Source: Peronospora farinosa
Taxonomy: Eukaryota > Oomycota > Peronosporomycetes > Peronosporales > Peronosporaceae
Assembly (NCBI GenBank): GCA_947646735.1
Contig: CANTFK010000836.1
Span: 186,001-250,000 of the forward strand
Length of the DNA stretch: 64,000 nt
Direction of reading: 5' to 3'
Both the position numbers and the translations under genes were made by a program. This document shows, in pieces, positions 1 to 11,257 of this stretch. Within the stretch, counting starts at the first letter, position 1. The number at the start of each line of letters is the position of its first letter. The notes beneath the pieces are model-generated. The model saw only the letters and a list, made by a program, of their open reading frames with translations. It did no database searches and had not been told where the DNA came from.

Positions 1-8
1 CTACCAAG

Positions 9-605
9 TGTAGACGGGCACTTCTACGAAGTTGCCTCGTGCTACTAGCATACACCTTCAGCACAAGCGAGGAAGCGGTTAGACCGTCTTACCTTCGCGT
101 GCGAGGGTGGTTATGCGGTTGGTCGACTGCTTAAGCAGTCGTACCACTAGTTGCCTCTCGCTTTAGCGAGAGTGCAACGAACTTCTTAACAAGAAGACAC
201 CGACGTCACGCAGAAGCTTACTCAGCTTCTCGTGCGTGTTGCTTAAGTGTTAGAAAAATTCAAGAATGAGCTATACTTAATGAATTATAATTAAATATAA
301 AAGCTAACTACTAATTGGCTATATATATAGATCGGATACGCGACTCTTTAGAAGCGTATCCTGACGCATATGTTTAAATCTAGATTTAAGTTTGCGAATG
401 ACGTCCTTCTGAGACGTCGCGATGCCTAGCTTCAACTAGCGCCATCCCTTCCCATGTGAATCCATCAATATCTATCACATTCACGAGGGTGGATCACGTT
501 TGTGTATCGCACCCAAGTGACAGGTCAAAAGTAATCATGGATACTTTTAGACCTTACATAAAGTATATTACCTAATGTTTACGTGTAACTAGATGCCCAA
601 TTACA
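9..605 (-). repeat. Family C LTR, 5' LTR of an element leaving the window
   Basis: This is a complete LTR of the family also found at 37611-38211 and 45063-45620, here in reverse. On the minus strand it starts TGTAATTGGGCATC and ends CCCGTCTACA. Bases 6 to 1 on the minus strand then read TGGTAG, the start of the primer binding site. The body of this C copy therefore lies to the left, outside the window. The LTR contains several short dyads, for example GACTGCTTAAGCAGTC and CTCTCGCTTTAGCGAGAG. Confidence 0.85.
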
Positions 606-778
606 TACATGGTCATGTTGCAGTGTCGTTTGAGTGCATGTTGTAGCATTTTCGAAACAAAAGTAATTAATGTCATTAACATTTTACTTTACTTTTAACT
701 ACCAAACACAAGTGCAGATCAAGACGCATGTGAATCAACACATGCGTTAACCTGTTGATTATAAGCCCAAACGAGCGC
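606..778. other. Spacer between two LTRs, no gene seen
   Basis: This AT-rich stretch separates the C-type LTR from the D-type LTR. I see no open frame, no LTR similarity and no RNA gene in it. It may be old host DNA or an eroded element. Confidence 0.5.
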
Positions 779-1276
779 TGTAACGGGGTGAGTCCGTTAC
801 ATAATATTGACACTTATATGAAGTGTCAATAACAAATATTATTTAAACTACAAATATTACAACAACTTGTTTTTTTTAAATATTGTCCTCGTATCTTCTT
901 GAAATTGGAGATGCCCTATAATTGGTTGATATAATCCATTATATTAACTAAGGCGCTGAACAATTACAGATGGACGCGCGCAATGAATGGCGGGCGCGAA
1001 TGTAGCATACATGTTTGTACTTAAATATAGTTAAGACAAGGTTATTTATAGTTCAGTTTTATTAAAAAGTTTAACAATATAAATACAGTTCTCTTTTTCT
1101 CTACTTCTATGCGTGTTGTTTAAAAGCAAAGCTTCCTCTGCCTCTTTGTGTAAGAGACGTTTCTTAGGCATCTGCCTTCGCTGTTATCAGTGAAGGTTGA
1201 TTATACAAAAGTATAATCAAGAGGGTGCCTCATTACACCTGGTAGCTCTTCGTGGTACGTTCAACGACCACCTTAT
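779..1276 (+). repeat. Family D 5' LTR with PBS and leader, rest of the copy missing
   Basis: An LTR of the element D family occupies 779-1237, starting TGTAACGGGGTGAG and ending GCCTCATTACA. Bases 1240-1256 are the primer binding site, TGGTAGCTC, one base different from TGGTAGCAC in element D. The following leader (1257-1272) matches the start of D and is then cut by the Gypsy-1 LTR at 1277. This copy points right and has lost its body. Confidence 0.8.
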
Positions 1277-2186
1277 TGTGGTGAAGTAGATTCTCAAACG
1301 ATGTGAGAGAACCACAAACACACACAGCGCCGGACTGCCGACTTACGGAGGGGGTACCCCGATACCGTGTCACGTCAACCTTGGGTCTCACCTTGTGTAC
1401 CCTTCGGCTTGGCTGGTCTTGCTCCTCGTTAGACGCAGAAGAATTATAGACTGTGGTCCTTGAATGGAGGGACTTGGGGGCCCACGAGTGGATATACTTC
1501 AGTCGGGCCTAGGGTTTCTTGGGCTCAATCAACTGTGTCAAGAGCAATGCACCTGGTACTATGTACCCATATCGGTGTATAACTGTTGCTTGGTCCTTGG
1601 ACCCCTTTTTTCTTGTTCTCCGTAGGGAAACCGCTTCCTGTAGCGGGTGTTGGGTGTCTTGACACTTGCTTAACACCTCAGGCCAACTATCTTGAGGTTC
1701 AACTTGCGTAGCTTGAGCCGTCACCTCACCTGCTGACGCCGAGGGGGGGGGGGGCAAAGAGTATCCTACCTGAAAGAGGTTGAGCGACGTAGAAGCTAGG
1801 TGGGGGCGCTTAGAGCTGCCACGTGTAAAGCAAATTCGATTGTGTTTATTCATCTTATACTTTGTATGCTTTTCCTGCCAAACTCTAACCCCTCGCTCTA
1901 GGTAGTGCCACGTGTCGACTCTTGGAGGAAGAACTGGCTTCTTAGTACTTGTACTTTTTGTAACCTTTGGGGTTCCGTGTACCGTTTTTCGCATCCTCGG
2001 GCATTGGTCCCTTGTACCCTTGTACCCGGGACCCTGGACCCTTATATTCTTAATGAGTCTGGGCCTAGTGTGAGGTTGTGGATCTGCGAGGTCGTGTTGT
2101 GGTCACTCCCTCGGGGGAGTGACCGGAAATTCTCTTGCCCCTGTTCCTTTTCCTTTATGCTCTGATTTCTCTGGCGTTTCTCCACA
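1277..2186 (-). repeat. Gypsy-1 3' LTR
   Basis: On the plus strand it starts TGTGGTGAAGTAG and ends TTTCTCCACA, the same terminal pattern as the LTR at 32085-33170. It is about 910 bp against 1086 bp for its partner and visibly diverged. Part of the difference lies in a CT/GC-rich repeat near 2005-2045. On the minus strand the purine-rich GCAGGGGACAGC just before the LTR (2187-2198) fits a polypurine tract. Confidence 0.8.
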
Positions 2187-2450
2187 GCTGTCCCCTGCGC
2201 TCTGGTCTTCCGAACTGTGGCAAGACCCCGTGCACCCTTGTCCTGTTTTTTTAAAGTAACAGTAAGGGGCCCTGTGTCAGTTGGATGGTTGCATTTACCA
2301 ACTCACAAGTCTTGCATTCGCCAGTGACCTCTCGTAATCCTTTTAGCGGGTCCCAAGCACCTGACCGTTGGCCTTTTCCCGCGCTTCCTGGACCTAATTT
2401 CTGACGAGGTCGCTCCGACCGTAGACCTTATCGGGGAACCCCACAATTAT

Positions 2451-3986
2451 ATGGAGGTCGCTCATTCTTGGGAAGTTTTACGTATTGCGGTGGAACGGGA
2501 TCAGTCCATGGAGACCCTCGCTGAGGAACACAGGGTCCTCCAACGGGCCTACCAGGCGAAACATCGCCGGACTGCGGAGTTACAACGCCGCGTAGACAAC
2601 ATCATAGAATTCGAGGTGGCCCATGCGCTCCGGATACGGTCTTGGGTCCGGAATCTGGTCCAAGAACGTGAAGTAGACCCTTTGGCTATCGCCGAGTACC
2701 GGGATGCACTCGCCCAACGGTTGGAAAACTCCCAGGAAGTGAAACGAATCCTGATTCCAGATCGAGTACTGGAAGGACCAGTAAAACGAGGCTGTGGAAA
2801 GTTCCTCGCCGAAATTAAGTCGCTGGAGCCCCAGCTAGACGCACTTCACAGTTCCCAAGCACTGTAGAAAAAAGTGTCTGTATTGCAGAGAGAGATGACC
2901 AACTGCAAGAGTCGCGTAAAGACCCTCGTCCGGGAACGGGACCAGCTGCAGAAATAGCTGACGATGGTCCGGGGTACTGCGGCAAAATCTATGTCGTCTA
3001 TGACCGGAGCCCAGTATTCCAGAACGATGAAAAGATCGCGTTAGCCTTCAGCCAAGGTTCTGGCCCCTTCTAAGTCGAAGAAGCGGAATGCCACCCATCC
3101 TCCGGTGTAGTCTGTGACAGAGTGACGAATCGTTGTTTGCCGCAATGACCAGGTAGGGGGTCTCCAGTCGTCGCTTCGGTCTTGTAACCTCTACTGCAAA
3201 ATTAGGCCCAGAGGTCATAGACCTGTCATACAAGACCAGGTCTAAGACTCCCACTCGATCCTCGAAGTATTCATCGCCTCGTACCTCCCGCGCAGCTTCT
3301 CGTTCGTAAAAGAAAGAGAAGGACCGTACAGCGTACTCTGACGAGTTCTTGGAAATGTTTGGTCCGTACCCTGAGACTAATAGCGACGGGTTTAAGAGGA
3401 GCCACCGGCCAAATGTCCAGCTGGCAAGGGTAATACTTCAGCGCCTAAAGGTCCCAGCCGCAAGGGTACCGCCGGCAAGGGTTCTACTTCCACGTTCAAG
3501 GGTCACAACAGCAAGGGTCCAGCTAGCCAGCAAGGGTCCCGCCTATGAAGGTTCTCCAAACTTTAACATCCAGGGCTCTTCCATTCCTGGTTATGCGAAA
3601 CCTAGCACGTTCGCCGTGGAAGACGTTGCCCCCTGGTCAGGTTTTTGCGTAGGGGCCCTCGTTATCACCCAGCTGACGCCAGAGGATCTTTGGTCCAAAA
3701 TATCTCTTCCACTGTCTTGGATGGGTGCTTCTGATGACCAGAAGTCTCGAAGACCCCCAGTCTGGAGCGAAGGCCTCATAATGGACTCTCAACTTCAACT
3801 TATGATGGATTCGCGTCCTTGAGCCCAGGGGGTCGTGACCGTAAACCCGATTTCTTTCTTAGTGTCCGGCTGGTTTATCGACCTCGTGAAGCTCCATGAT
3901 ACGCACGTCGATGCGTCACGCCAGAGTCTATGGAAAGACTGACACCGACTTCCTCTTTTCTTCAAACTCCGTACGAAGAGCCAATA
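2451..3986 (+). pseudogene. Gypsy-1 antisense gene, 5' part
   Basis: This lies on the strand opposite Gypsy-1 gag-pol, 264 bp inside the 3' LTR. From ATG 2451 to 2867 it encodes a charged alpha-helical stretch (heptad-like, ELQRRVDNII and KSLEPQLDAL) that should form a coiled coil. A second open piece (3340-3822, another frame) contains EFLEMFGPYPETNSD and SIPGYAKPSTF...VAPW. The latter matches MIPGYMQSKTF...VAPW in the antisense gene of element B. The reading frame is broken by several stops and then by element A at 3987. It continues at 11902. I do not recognise a known domain; a nucleic-acid or capsid partner role is only a guess. Confidence 0.6.
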
Positions 3987-4626
3987 TGTAACGGGGTTAC
4001 ACGACGGTTGTAGCGTCTTTCCGAAAGTTTACGGTTAAACTCTCCTTTGTATTGCATATAATGCATTATTATACTTCTCTTTAGAGAGGTATTAAGTATG
4101 AGCGTTTTAATACGGTATTCGGTAATACCTTATCTTATCGATTGAGATTCGATAAATCACTAACGCTGTATTAAGTACATCATACACAGATGTTTAGACG
4201 ATACGTCGTCCAATAGCAAAGTCTGCATATAATAATTACTATTATAGTAATTAATCTAGTGTAGTGTACTTAGAGTAGGACTATTCATAAAATCTTAAAG
4301 CATAAATAAAATCAGTTCTCCTTTTAAGTTTAAGATCGCAAGTCGTTCTGACTTGCTCTCTTGTGCACTTCGTGCGTTGGTTCTCTGAACCCCAAAGCTT
4401 CTAGCTTGTTCTTGCACTCTGTGCGTAAGGTTCTCTGAACCTTGAGCTTATTGCTTGCTGACTAAAAGTCTCTCCTACTTCCTTAGAAGAGGGTGACTTT
4501 AAAGTCGTTTAATTAGTTCCTTAGAACTAAGTGGCTTTTAGCCTTAACTCTATTTAATTCTCTAGAACTAAGAGGCTTCCAGCCAAAAGTCTTCTTCTGG
4601 CTAAAGAGCTGTGCAGCTCCGCTACA
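3987..4626 (+). repeat. Element A 5' LTR
   Basis: It starts TGTAACGGGGTTAC and ends CTCCGCTACA. The 3' half is packed with short dyads such as GGTTCTCTGAACC (twice) and TAGTTCCTTAGAACTA. A degraded relic of the same LTR lies near 54228-54385, so the family has been active here before. Confidence 0.93.
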
Positions 4627-4628
4627 CT

Positions 4629-4646
4629 TGGTAGCACTTGTAGTCA
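4629..4646 (+). other. Element A primer binding site
   Basis: TGGTAGCACTTGTAGTCA begins two bases after the 5' LTR. TGG pairs with the CCA tail of a tRNA. The same nine bases TGGTAGCAC follow the LTRs of C and D. Ty3-type elements often use initiator methionine tRNA, and a tRNA ending GTGCTACCA would fit; I cannot check this here. Confidence 0.75.
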
Positions 4647-4686
4647 ATCCTACACCTGAGTCTTTAAAGACTGATTCTCTGTGAGG

Positions 4687-5687
4687 ATGGAACGTCAAAA
4701 TCACCTCTCTAAGGCACAACGACTCGCCTTAGATAAATTATCTGCGTTCGTCGGGCCCGATCAAATCGAGGCCCTTTTGGCTCAAGGCCCCGAGGTTCTA
4801 AATGCTCGTCTTGAGGCCTTTATGCGTTATGAGGCAACGCTCCTCGGGAAGGTCCATGACCAGGCAGCGTCAGCTGCGCCTACACAGTACATTCCGGTAC
4901 CTGTGCCCGATGCAGAGCCAAAGGCTCGCCCACTCGTTTTAAACATAAAGACCTTCGAGTGGAAGGAGGGAGAAAATCTTCTCCTCTGGATCCGGGAAGT
5001 TGAAATGGCGATGGATGCCGCCATGCTTGTATCAGATAAGCAACGGGCTGGCTTGGCCATTTCGAAGCTCGGTGGAAGAGCTAGAGAGTGGGCTCTAACG
5101 AGCGATGTCTCTGTAAATGCTGCGTTCCCCACATGGGAAATGCTTAAAAAGCAATTAACTTGCGTGTTTGCACTGCCTAATCAGGCTTATCGTGTGCGCT
5201 CACGCTTCCTAGCTACCCGACAGGGTAAGAAAGAATTGTCGGAATATGTCCAAGAGTTGAGAACTCTCATTGCTGCTATGCAGCAGGACTCACTGGCGAG
5301 GAAGTCCGAGTAACAATTTTTATGGAAGGACTTCGCACTGGGGTCGCCAGGACGGAAGTTTTCCGTGTCCAGCCTTCGACTTTTGAGGAGGCAGTAAGCA
5401 TAGCGTTTAACGCTGAATTTAATTTTAAATCTGCTCGATATGGTCTACCCTGGTATCAATCAAATACCGCTAATAGGGCGGAACCCATGGATCTCAGTCA
5501 AGCTGAAGAAGCTGAGCTTCAAGCTGCTGAGCAGCAAGGTAACATCCGTAGATGTTATATGTGCGGAAGCACTAGGCATCTCCGCCCTAGCTGTCCGTTG
5601 CGAAAGCAACGTTCAAATCGGCAAAGCCGAAACCCTGCTCCTAGCCAAAAGGCGAGCACCGCAAGGGAAAACGTCAGCTCCCAGTAG
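4687..5687 (+). pseudogene. gag: Element A gag
   Basis: ATG 4687 starts a Gag of about 330 residues. The N-terminal part is helical, followed by a Ty3-type capsid region ([40 protein letters not shown]). The C-terminal part has a zinc knuckle CYMCGSTRHLRPSC (Cx2Cx4Hx4C, about 5552-5593) and a basic tail ending SSQ at the TAG 5685-5687. A one-base loss near 5313 splits the frame between KSE and the expected [11 protein letters not shown]. The terminal TAG is part of the 5' arm of the hairpin described separately, so it looks like the natural gag end, not a mutation. Confidence 0.85.
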
Positions 5688-5707
5688 GCGCGGGGCGCCC
5701 TACTGGG
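5666..5707 (+). promoter_or_regulatory. Putative -1 frameshift signal at the gag/protease junction (A)
   Basis: GGAAAAC (5666-5672) lies in the gag phase G_GAA_AAC. Nine bases later CAGTAG begins, with the gag stop inside a hairpin: 5' arm CCCAGTAGG (5680-5688), 3' arm CCTACTGGG (5699-5707). The protease frame is the -1 frame. C and D have the same hairpin at the same place with heptamers GGGAAAT and AAAAAAC, also 9 nt before CAGTAG. In A the heptamer is not canonical, possibly GGGAAAC with an extra A. Confidence 0.6.
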
Positions 5708-7183
5708 AAAGAACTAAGTTCTGTTGGATCTTGAGGAGGTAGGTAACAGGGCTTAGCCCCAGGTGGTTCTGTGGATGCTCCCATAGAACACGATTACAAG
5801 CCAGGCTTGTTGGTTGTGTCGGCAACCGTTAAGGGTTTTGAGAAACCATGGTCAATTTAAATTGACTCAGGGGCGTCAGGTAATTATGTCCGACGTCGCT
5901 CCCTTGAGGGGAGTCAGCTGTATGCTGAGGCGCTAGAAGCGCAAGAGGGTGACAGTATAACCGTACGTCTCGCGACCGGTGTACGTGTCACCGTTCCTAA
6001 AGTTCCGTTGAACTTAGGTGTGAAATTCTTAGATTTCAATAGCGTTGAACGCTGTCTTGTCCTAGATTTGGACTCGAGATATGATCTCATTCTCGGTATG
6101 GCCTGGCTGGAACGCCATGAGCCGTGGATCGATTGGAGATCCAAAACTTTGGGCGCAACGCGCAATGTTCCTAGCGAAGCTTTGGAGAGTCATGAACCCA
6201 CCTTCGCTAGAAAACAAAAGTGCTATTGGCGCGATCCAGTAACTGATTCAGTTAGTGTGCTGGACATTGGAGTGTCTGAGTTGATAAACTCCGATGTCAA
6301 CAATAATAGTGTCGAGCAGAGCTCAATGAACGGCACGTACTCCGTTGAGTGATACTCATAGTAATATTGAGACACTGGATGTCGGTAAGGACATCGGCTC
6401 TCGTATAGAGCAAATTAATTTCGATGACCTTGTTAGTAATATTGGCTGTAAATGCGATTTACTGGATGTCGGTAATGACATCGGCTCTCGTATAGAGAAG
6501 TGAAGGTCGATGACCTTGTTAGTGATACTGGCTGTAAATGGATTAAGGATGTCGATAATGACATCGGCTCTCGTATAGAGCAATTGAAGGTCGATGACCT
6601 TGCTAGTGAAGTCACTGGTACTAGTGACCCATTGGATGTCGATATTGACATCGGCCCTCGCATAGGGCAGGTAAATGACAAGGGGTCTGTTGACCTTGGG
6701 GATGATAATATCCCAAGTACTTTAAAGATTACGGTCTCGTCAAGGAGACGGCAGCGTCGCCAGATGGCGGCTGCGAGACGCAAAGCGTCTGTTTTATCGC
6801 ATAGTAATGTCAATGACCAGTTGTACACCCTGGTCAACGGAGTGACAGGTGATGTAGATGGTGAGGTTGACCTTGAGGCCCTCCCATCATTAAATGCTCT
6901 TTTAGAGCTAGACGAAATGTCTGTGGATGAATTTCATCAGGCCTTGAAGGCAGGTGCTCTGTCCGATATGGTGGTCATTCGACCTAACCTCGAGCTGAAC
7001 TCATCCTCGCTTGTCGATGAGACAGTCCTTGAAGATACCAAAGCGGCACTAAGTGCACGTAGTGGGGCATCTATTCTAAAGGACCCTTCAGATCCCTACT
7101 ATCCTTTGGTAAAAGAATTCCAGGACGTGGTGTGTCACGATCCACCGTCGGTTCTACCACCTGATAGGGGTGTACGTCATTAA
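5688..7183 (+). pseudogene. Element A protease and protease-RT linker
   Basis: The protease frame is open from 5861. It has the retropepsin site IDSGASGNYV (5861-5890) and the downstream strand motif RYDLILGMAWL near 6078-6110. A TAA at 5858-5860 just before IDSG, and a stop near 5731, break the join with gag. After 6352 the frame is interrupted, then reopens at about 6500-7183 as an acidic linker that contains a 29-residue tandem repeat and ends in [10 protein letters not shown]...PPDRGVRH, the usual lead into RT. The TAA at 7181-7183 stands where a sense codon is expected, because the frame continues directly into RT. Confidence 0.8.
6378..6700 (+). repeat. Coding tandem repeat, about 87-bp unit, four copies
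   Basis: Four units start with GATGTCGGTAA or GATGTCGAT at 6378, 6465, 6548 and 6635, so the spacing is 83-87 bp. Each encodes a variant of [12 protein letters not shown]...VDDL. Three spacings are or were multiples of 29 codons; one unit has lost bases and the frame. The repeat lies in the linker between protease and RT. Confidence 0.8.
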
Positions 7184-8631
7184 ATTGACTTGGTTCCCAG
7201 AACCAAATACTGTGTAACACGGCAGTGGCCTTTACCCAAAGAACAGTGTGACGTCATTGATGAGTTCTTTTGTGCAAAGCGCGCAGCGGGTATGGTGCGC
7301 GAGAGCAAATCTCTGCACTCGACACCCCTTTTTGTTAAGGAACTGAATGGTAAATGGCTTATCGTTCATGCTTATAATAAGCTCAATGCGGCCACTATAC
7401 CGGCACAGACGCCAATACCTAGAAAGGATGTTCTTCAGAACAATATGGTCGGTTGCACCATGTACAGTGCGCTCGACTTAGTCGATGGTTATTACCAATT
7501 GCTCATGCGAGCTAGTGATATTCCGCTTACTGCTGTTAGTACTCCGAGCGGTATGCTCTGGGAGTGGTTAGTGATGCCCCAGGGGCTATCTAATGCTCCG
7601 GCTACGTTTAACCGTTTGGTGACGCAATTGTTTCGACCCCATCGAAGTTATCCTCAGACGTATTTTAATGACATTTTTGTCCATAGTCGAGCTGAACATG
7701 GGCGGTCAGATTTGAAAACCATATTGTTCATTTACGAGCAGTGCTCGAGTGCATGCGCACTAATAAATTATATGCTAATGCATCTAAGTGCATCTTCGGG
7801 GCCGAGAAGATTCCCTTCTTAGGGTGCTTCATTGGGAAGCGGGGCCTACGAGCGGATCCCGCCAAAGTCAAAGCCATAGTCGATTGGCCTGTTCCACAGT
7901 CTCAGAAGGACTTGCGTAAATGGCTTGGCCTTACCAATTACTTACACAAGTACAGCGAAAATTACGCTGATATGGCTCGACCGAGATTATCCAATCTCCT
8001 TAACAAGGATGTGGAATGGTGTTGGCATGCCGAACATGAGGATGCTTTTCAAGCGGTGAAGGCTAGCCTTCTTCATGCTCCTATTTTGGCTTTGCCAGAC
8101 CCTGACCGACCGTTTAGCGTCGTCTGTGACGCTTCGTATTTTGCCATTGGCAGTGCTTTGTTACAAACAGATGATGAAGGCCGTGAGCGTGTAGTCGCTT
8201 TTGAATCTCGCCAGCTGAAAGCTGCAGAAAAGAACTATCCAGTTCATGATAAAGAGCTACTTGCGAAGAAGTATGCCCTGGTCAAATTCAGAGTTCATCT
8301 GCTTGGCTCAAAGCCTTTTGTGATCTATACCGATCATGCGTCGTTACGCACTGCGACTCAGTCGCCGCATCTCTCGCAGAGAATAGCCAGATGGCTGTCA
8401 TTCTTTGCCGAATATAATTTCGAGGTGAAATATAAGCCGGGCAAGCAAAATGCTTTGGCTGATGCGTTGTCACGCAGACCTGACTATGAGCTTGCTCATG
8501 TGACGACGTTGTCGTCTTCTATCACCGATCTCATTCGTACGGCTTATGCTAAAGATAATCACTGTACAGCGTTGCTACATGCTCTTGATCGTGATGAGTT
8601 TAAAGACTCGGACATTAAATTGTCGGCATGA
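7184..8631 (+). pseudogene. Element A reverse transcriptase and RNase H
   Basis: Frame 1 (7184 to about 7710) covers the RT fingers and palm (PIPRKDVL, YSALDLVDGYYQ, MPQGLSNAPATFNR). The catalytic box reads YFNDIFVHS, with Asn (7667-7669) in place of the first Asp of YxDD. A frameshift near 7710 leads to the frame 7741-8631 with RT thumb (LGLTNYLHKYSENYA) and RNase H (VVCDASYFAIG, YTDHASLR, NALADALSRR). A TGA at 8629-8631 interrupts the otherwise open frame into integrase. The Asp to Asn change should abolish polymerase activity. Confidence 0.88.
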
Positions 8632-10289
8632 TTACGTGCGAGCCCCCATCGATATTCTATCGATGAGGGGCTGTTGTACTATCGTACAGATGTAGCGGAT
8701 CCTCCGCGTATTGTAGTTCTTCATGACGAGGACCTGAAGTATCGTATCCTCTATGAGGTACATGACACCGCCATCGGTGGTCATTTGGGTCGTGAAAAGA
8801 CCTATGGGGCAGTATGCCAAAGTTATTGGTGGCCCAAATTATATAAATGGGTGAGCACATATGTGCGTACGTGTGAAACGTGTCAACGGGTGAAACCCTC
8901 GCCCCATTCGGCAGCGCCGCTGGCTAGCTTGCCTATTCCCACTGGGTGCTGGGAGTCCATTAGTATGGACTTTGTATTTGGCCTACCGAAAGATTCGCAT
9001 GGCAATACAGGTATTGTGGTATTTGTTGACCGTTTGAGCAAGATGGCTCACTTAGCGGCTGTGCCAGATTCGATCGATGGTGTGGGTACAGCGGAGCTGT
9101 TTATCGATCGTGTGTTTCGCCAACATGGCTTGTCAGTGGCAATTGTTTCTGATCGTGATCCTCGTTTCACGAGTAAATTTTGGAAGTCCGTCTTTCAGGT
9201 GCTGGGCACCCATTTGGACATGTCCACAGCGGATCATCCGCAGACCGATGGTCAAACTGAACGCGTAAATCGCGTTGTTGAAGATATCCTACGCAGCGTT
9301 TGTGCTGAAACGCCTATGCGTTGGAGCGCTATGCTCCCTGTAGTTGAGTTTGCACTCAATAACTCCGTGCATGCCTTTACCGGCTACACTCCGTTCTATG
9401 TGAATGGTCTCACACACCCACGCGTTCCGTTAACGCTACCACCGAGTGGTTCAGGGATTTGTGGGGGAGAGGTTGCCGATCGGCTTGCTAATGTCAGCCC
9501 TAATACTGTTAAGAAACAGGTAAATGCGTTTCTCGCAACGCGACTAAATGTCTTACGACATGTACAAGATGCAATGGCTGAGAGTCAAGATAAACAAAAG
9601 GAATATGCAGATGCGAAAGGCAAAGGTTGTATTAATGATTATGAGGTCGAAGACCAAGTATTATGAAATGTTTAAAATCTACCTACCAATGTAGTATCCG
9701 CTGTCTTTAAGACGAAGTTGCGCCCGCGCTTTATTGGACCCTTTTAAGGTCATTGCCAAGAAAGGCACAGCGTATACGCTTAACTTGCCGCGCAAATTGC
9801 GTACACATTCTGTGTTCTATGTTGGCATGCTCAATAAGTATCGGGATCCGTCCCAAGCAAACGTTAAGGCGCTCGCGCCGAGCCCATTGGCATTGTCGCG
9901 GGACGAAGCATTTGCGCCAACATGTCAAGCTGACCCTGCATTCGGGTCCGACTCTCTTCCAGGGACGCAAGCCGGGAGTTCATCGTCTGCCTCTCCTCAC
10001 GAAGGGACCGCACCTCCTGAACAAGCTCGGCATGAGATTGTGCCGATACACCGGCCTCCTCCTCCTTTGCTCAATGCGCAGGGGAACCTACAGTTCCATG
10101 TGGAGCGTCTACTGCAGAAGCGTCGCCGCCATGGTCAAAACTAGTATCTGGTAAAGTGGCGGGGTTATCCCGAATCGTGGAATTTATGGGAGTTTGAGAC
10201 TCCCCTTCGGCAGGACTGCCCGTACGCCGTGGACGTTTTTAAGCGTCGTGCGCAGGGTCCGCCTGTTGGCGCTGACGCTTCTCACCAGT
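8632..10289 (+). pseudogene. Element A integrase with chromodomain
   Basis: The zinc-binding part (HDTAIGGHLGREKT, CETCQ) is followed by the DDE core: Asp in SMDFVFGLP, Asp in VSDRDPRF, Glu in DGQTERVNR. The core frame ends at 9666. A second frame (9734-10289) has the SH3-like end (THSVFYVGMLNKY), a Pro/Ser-rich linker and, after a TAG at 10142-10144, a chromodomain (YLVKWRGYPESWNLWE). The chromodomain suggests targeting to marked chromatin, as in chromoviruses. The linker region lies opposite the coiled-coil end of the antisense gene. Confidence 0.85.
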
Positions 10290-11147
10290 AATGGTGAGGG
10301 TAGGCGGGTTAGCGGCCTCGGACTGTCGTGAACTCGCGGCTACAGGGGTAGCCGAAACATTGGGGTGCTGAGTAGCAGACGCATAATGCGTTCGTTGGGA
10401 TTTCAACTTTCCTCGGGCCTTCAATTTAGCGTAATCGTAACGCATCTTCCGCTCAAGTCGAACATCTGCCACATCGGCACTTGCCCGTAGGGCCCACATG
10501 CTGCTTAAACGTCGCGCATAATGCGCCCAGCGGCTGAAAGCCGTGTCTTCTTCGTCCTCGGTTTCCCCCGCGAACAGAAGGATGGGAACACCCTTTATGG
10601 GAGGAACTGGCGCACCGCGCACTTGCCTGTTAAGGAGTGCCAAGTATTGGCTTTGCGTAGTAATATGAGGTTCTAGATATTGTTGTCGAAGAGCCGTGGG
10701 CGTGGCAACATCCTCAGGTGAAATGGCCTCAGGCCCAATGGTCCAACCAGAAAGGGAATGCCCAGATGCTTCCTTTAGGCCTTCTTCCACCGTAGGTGGC
10801 TTGAACCTGTACTGTCGGTGGTCCTGCAGTCTCGTCATATTCTTCGTCCGGCGCTTGGCGCCTTCCTCTTGGTCGATGGTCCGCTGTTGCTACTCGTCGA
10901 GTGGGTTGGTAACTGTTACCGTTGATGATACGTCAGGCGGGTCACGTAACGCTGTTAGCGTATCTGCTGCACCACGTTCAGGGAACGGATTCGGTGCATG
11001 ACTAGTGTCATCTTCACTCGTGAGGGTGGCTAAAAAGGACCCATCGGGTCCCACAAAGACGGTTTCATTTTCGTAATCAACCTCTTCGTCAAGGTCGTCT
11101 TCAATGAGGTCCCGAAGAGTCTGTGACTCCATGCCGGGAGGCGTCAT
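9863..11147 (-). pseudogene. Element A antisense gene
   Basis: It runs towards the integrase on the opposite strand. ATG 11147 is 110 bp inside the 3' LTR. One single frame continues for about 428 codons with only three stops (TAG 10890-10892, TAA 10239-10241, TGA 10071-10073). The N-terminus is acidic (DLDEEVDYENE) and shares the VDY motif with the antisense genes of C (IVDYNE) and D (VVDYSG). The middle has helical basic segments. The C-terminus, opposite the integrase linker, is a clear coiled coil (ELVQEVRSLREERQTM, RLASLEESRTRMQGQL). No known domain is recognised. Presence of the same layout in C and D argues that it is a real gene. Confidence 0.65.
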
Positions 11148-11257
11148 GTTAGTGCCGTGAACAAACGGTAAGGTTTTAAACGTTCGCTAACGCACTACCT
11201 CTACGAGGAAAGATGTCGAGTGACATTCTATGGGAACGTCAGTCTGGTGGAAGAGGG

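Noticed and set aside
4513..4719. Minus-strand open frame in the A LTR, repeated at 11783-12184
   Set aside because: It is the reverse of LTR dyad sequence; the longer version only arises because the LTR borders the Gypsy-1 antisense gene.
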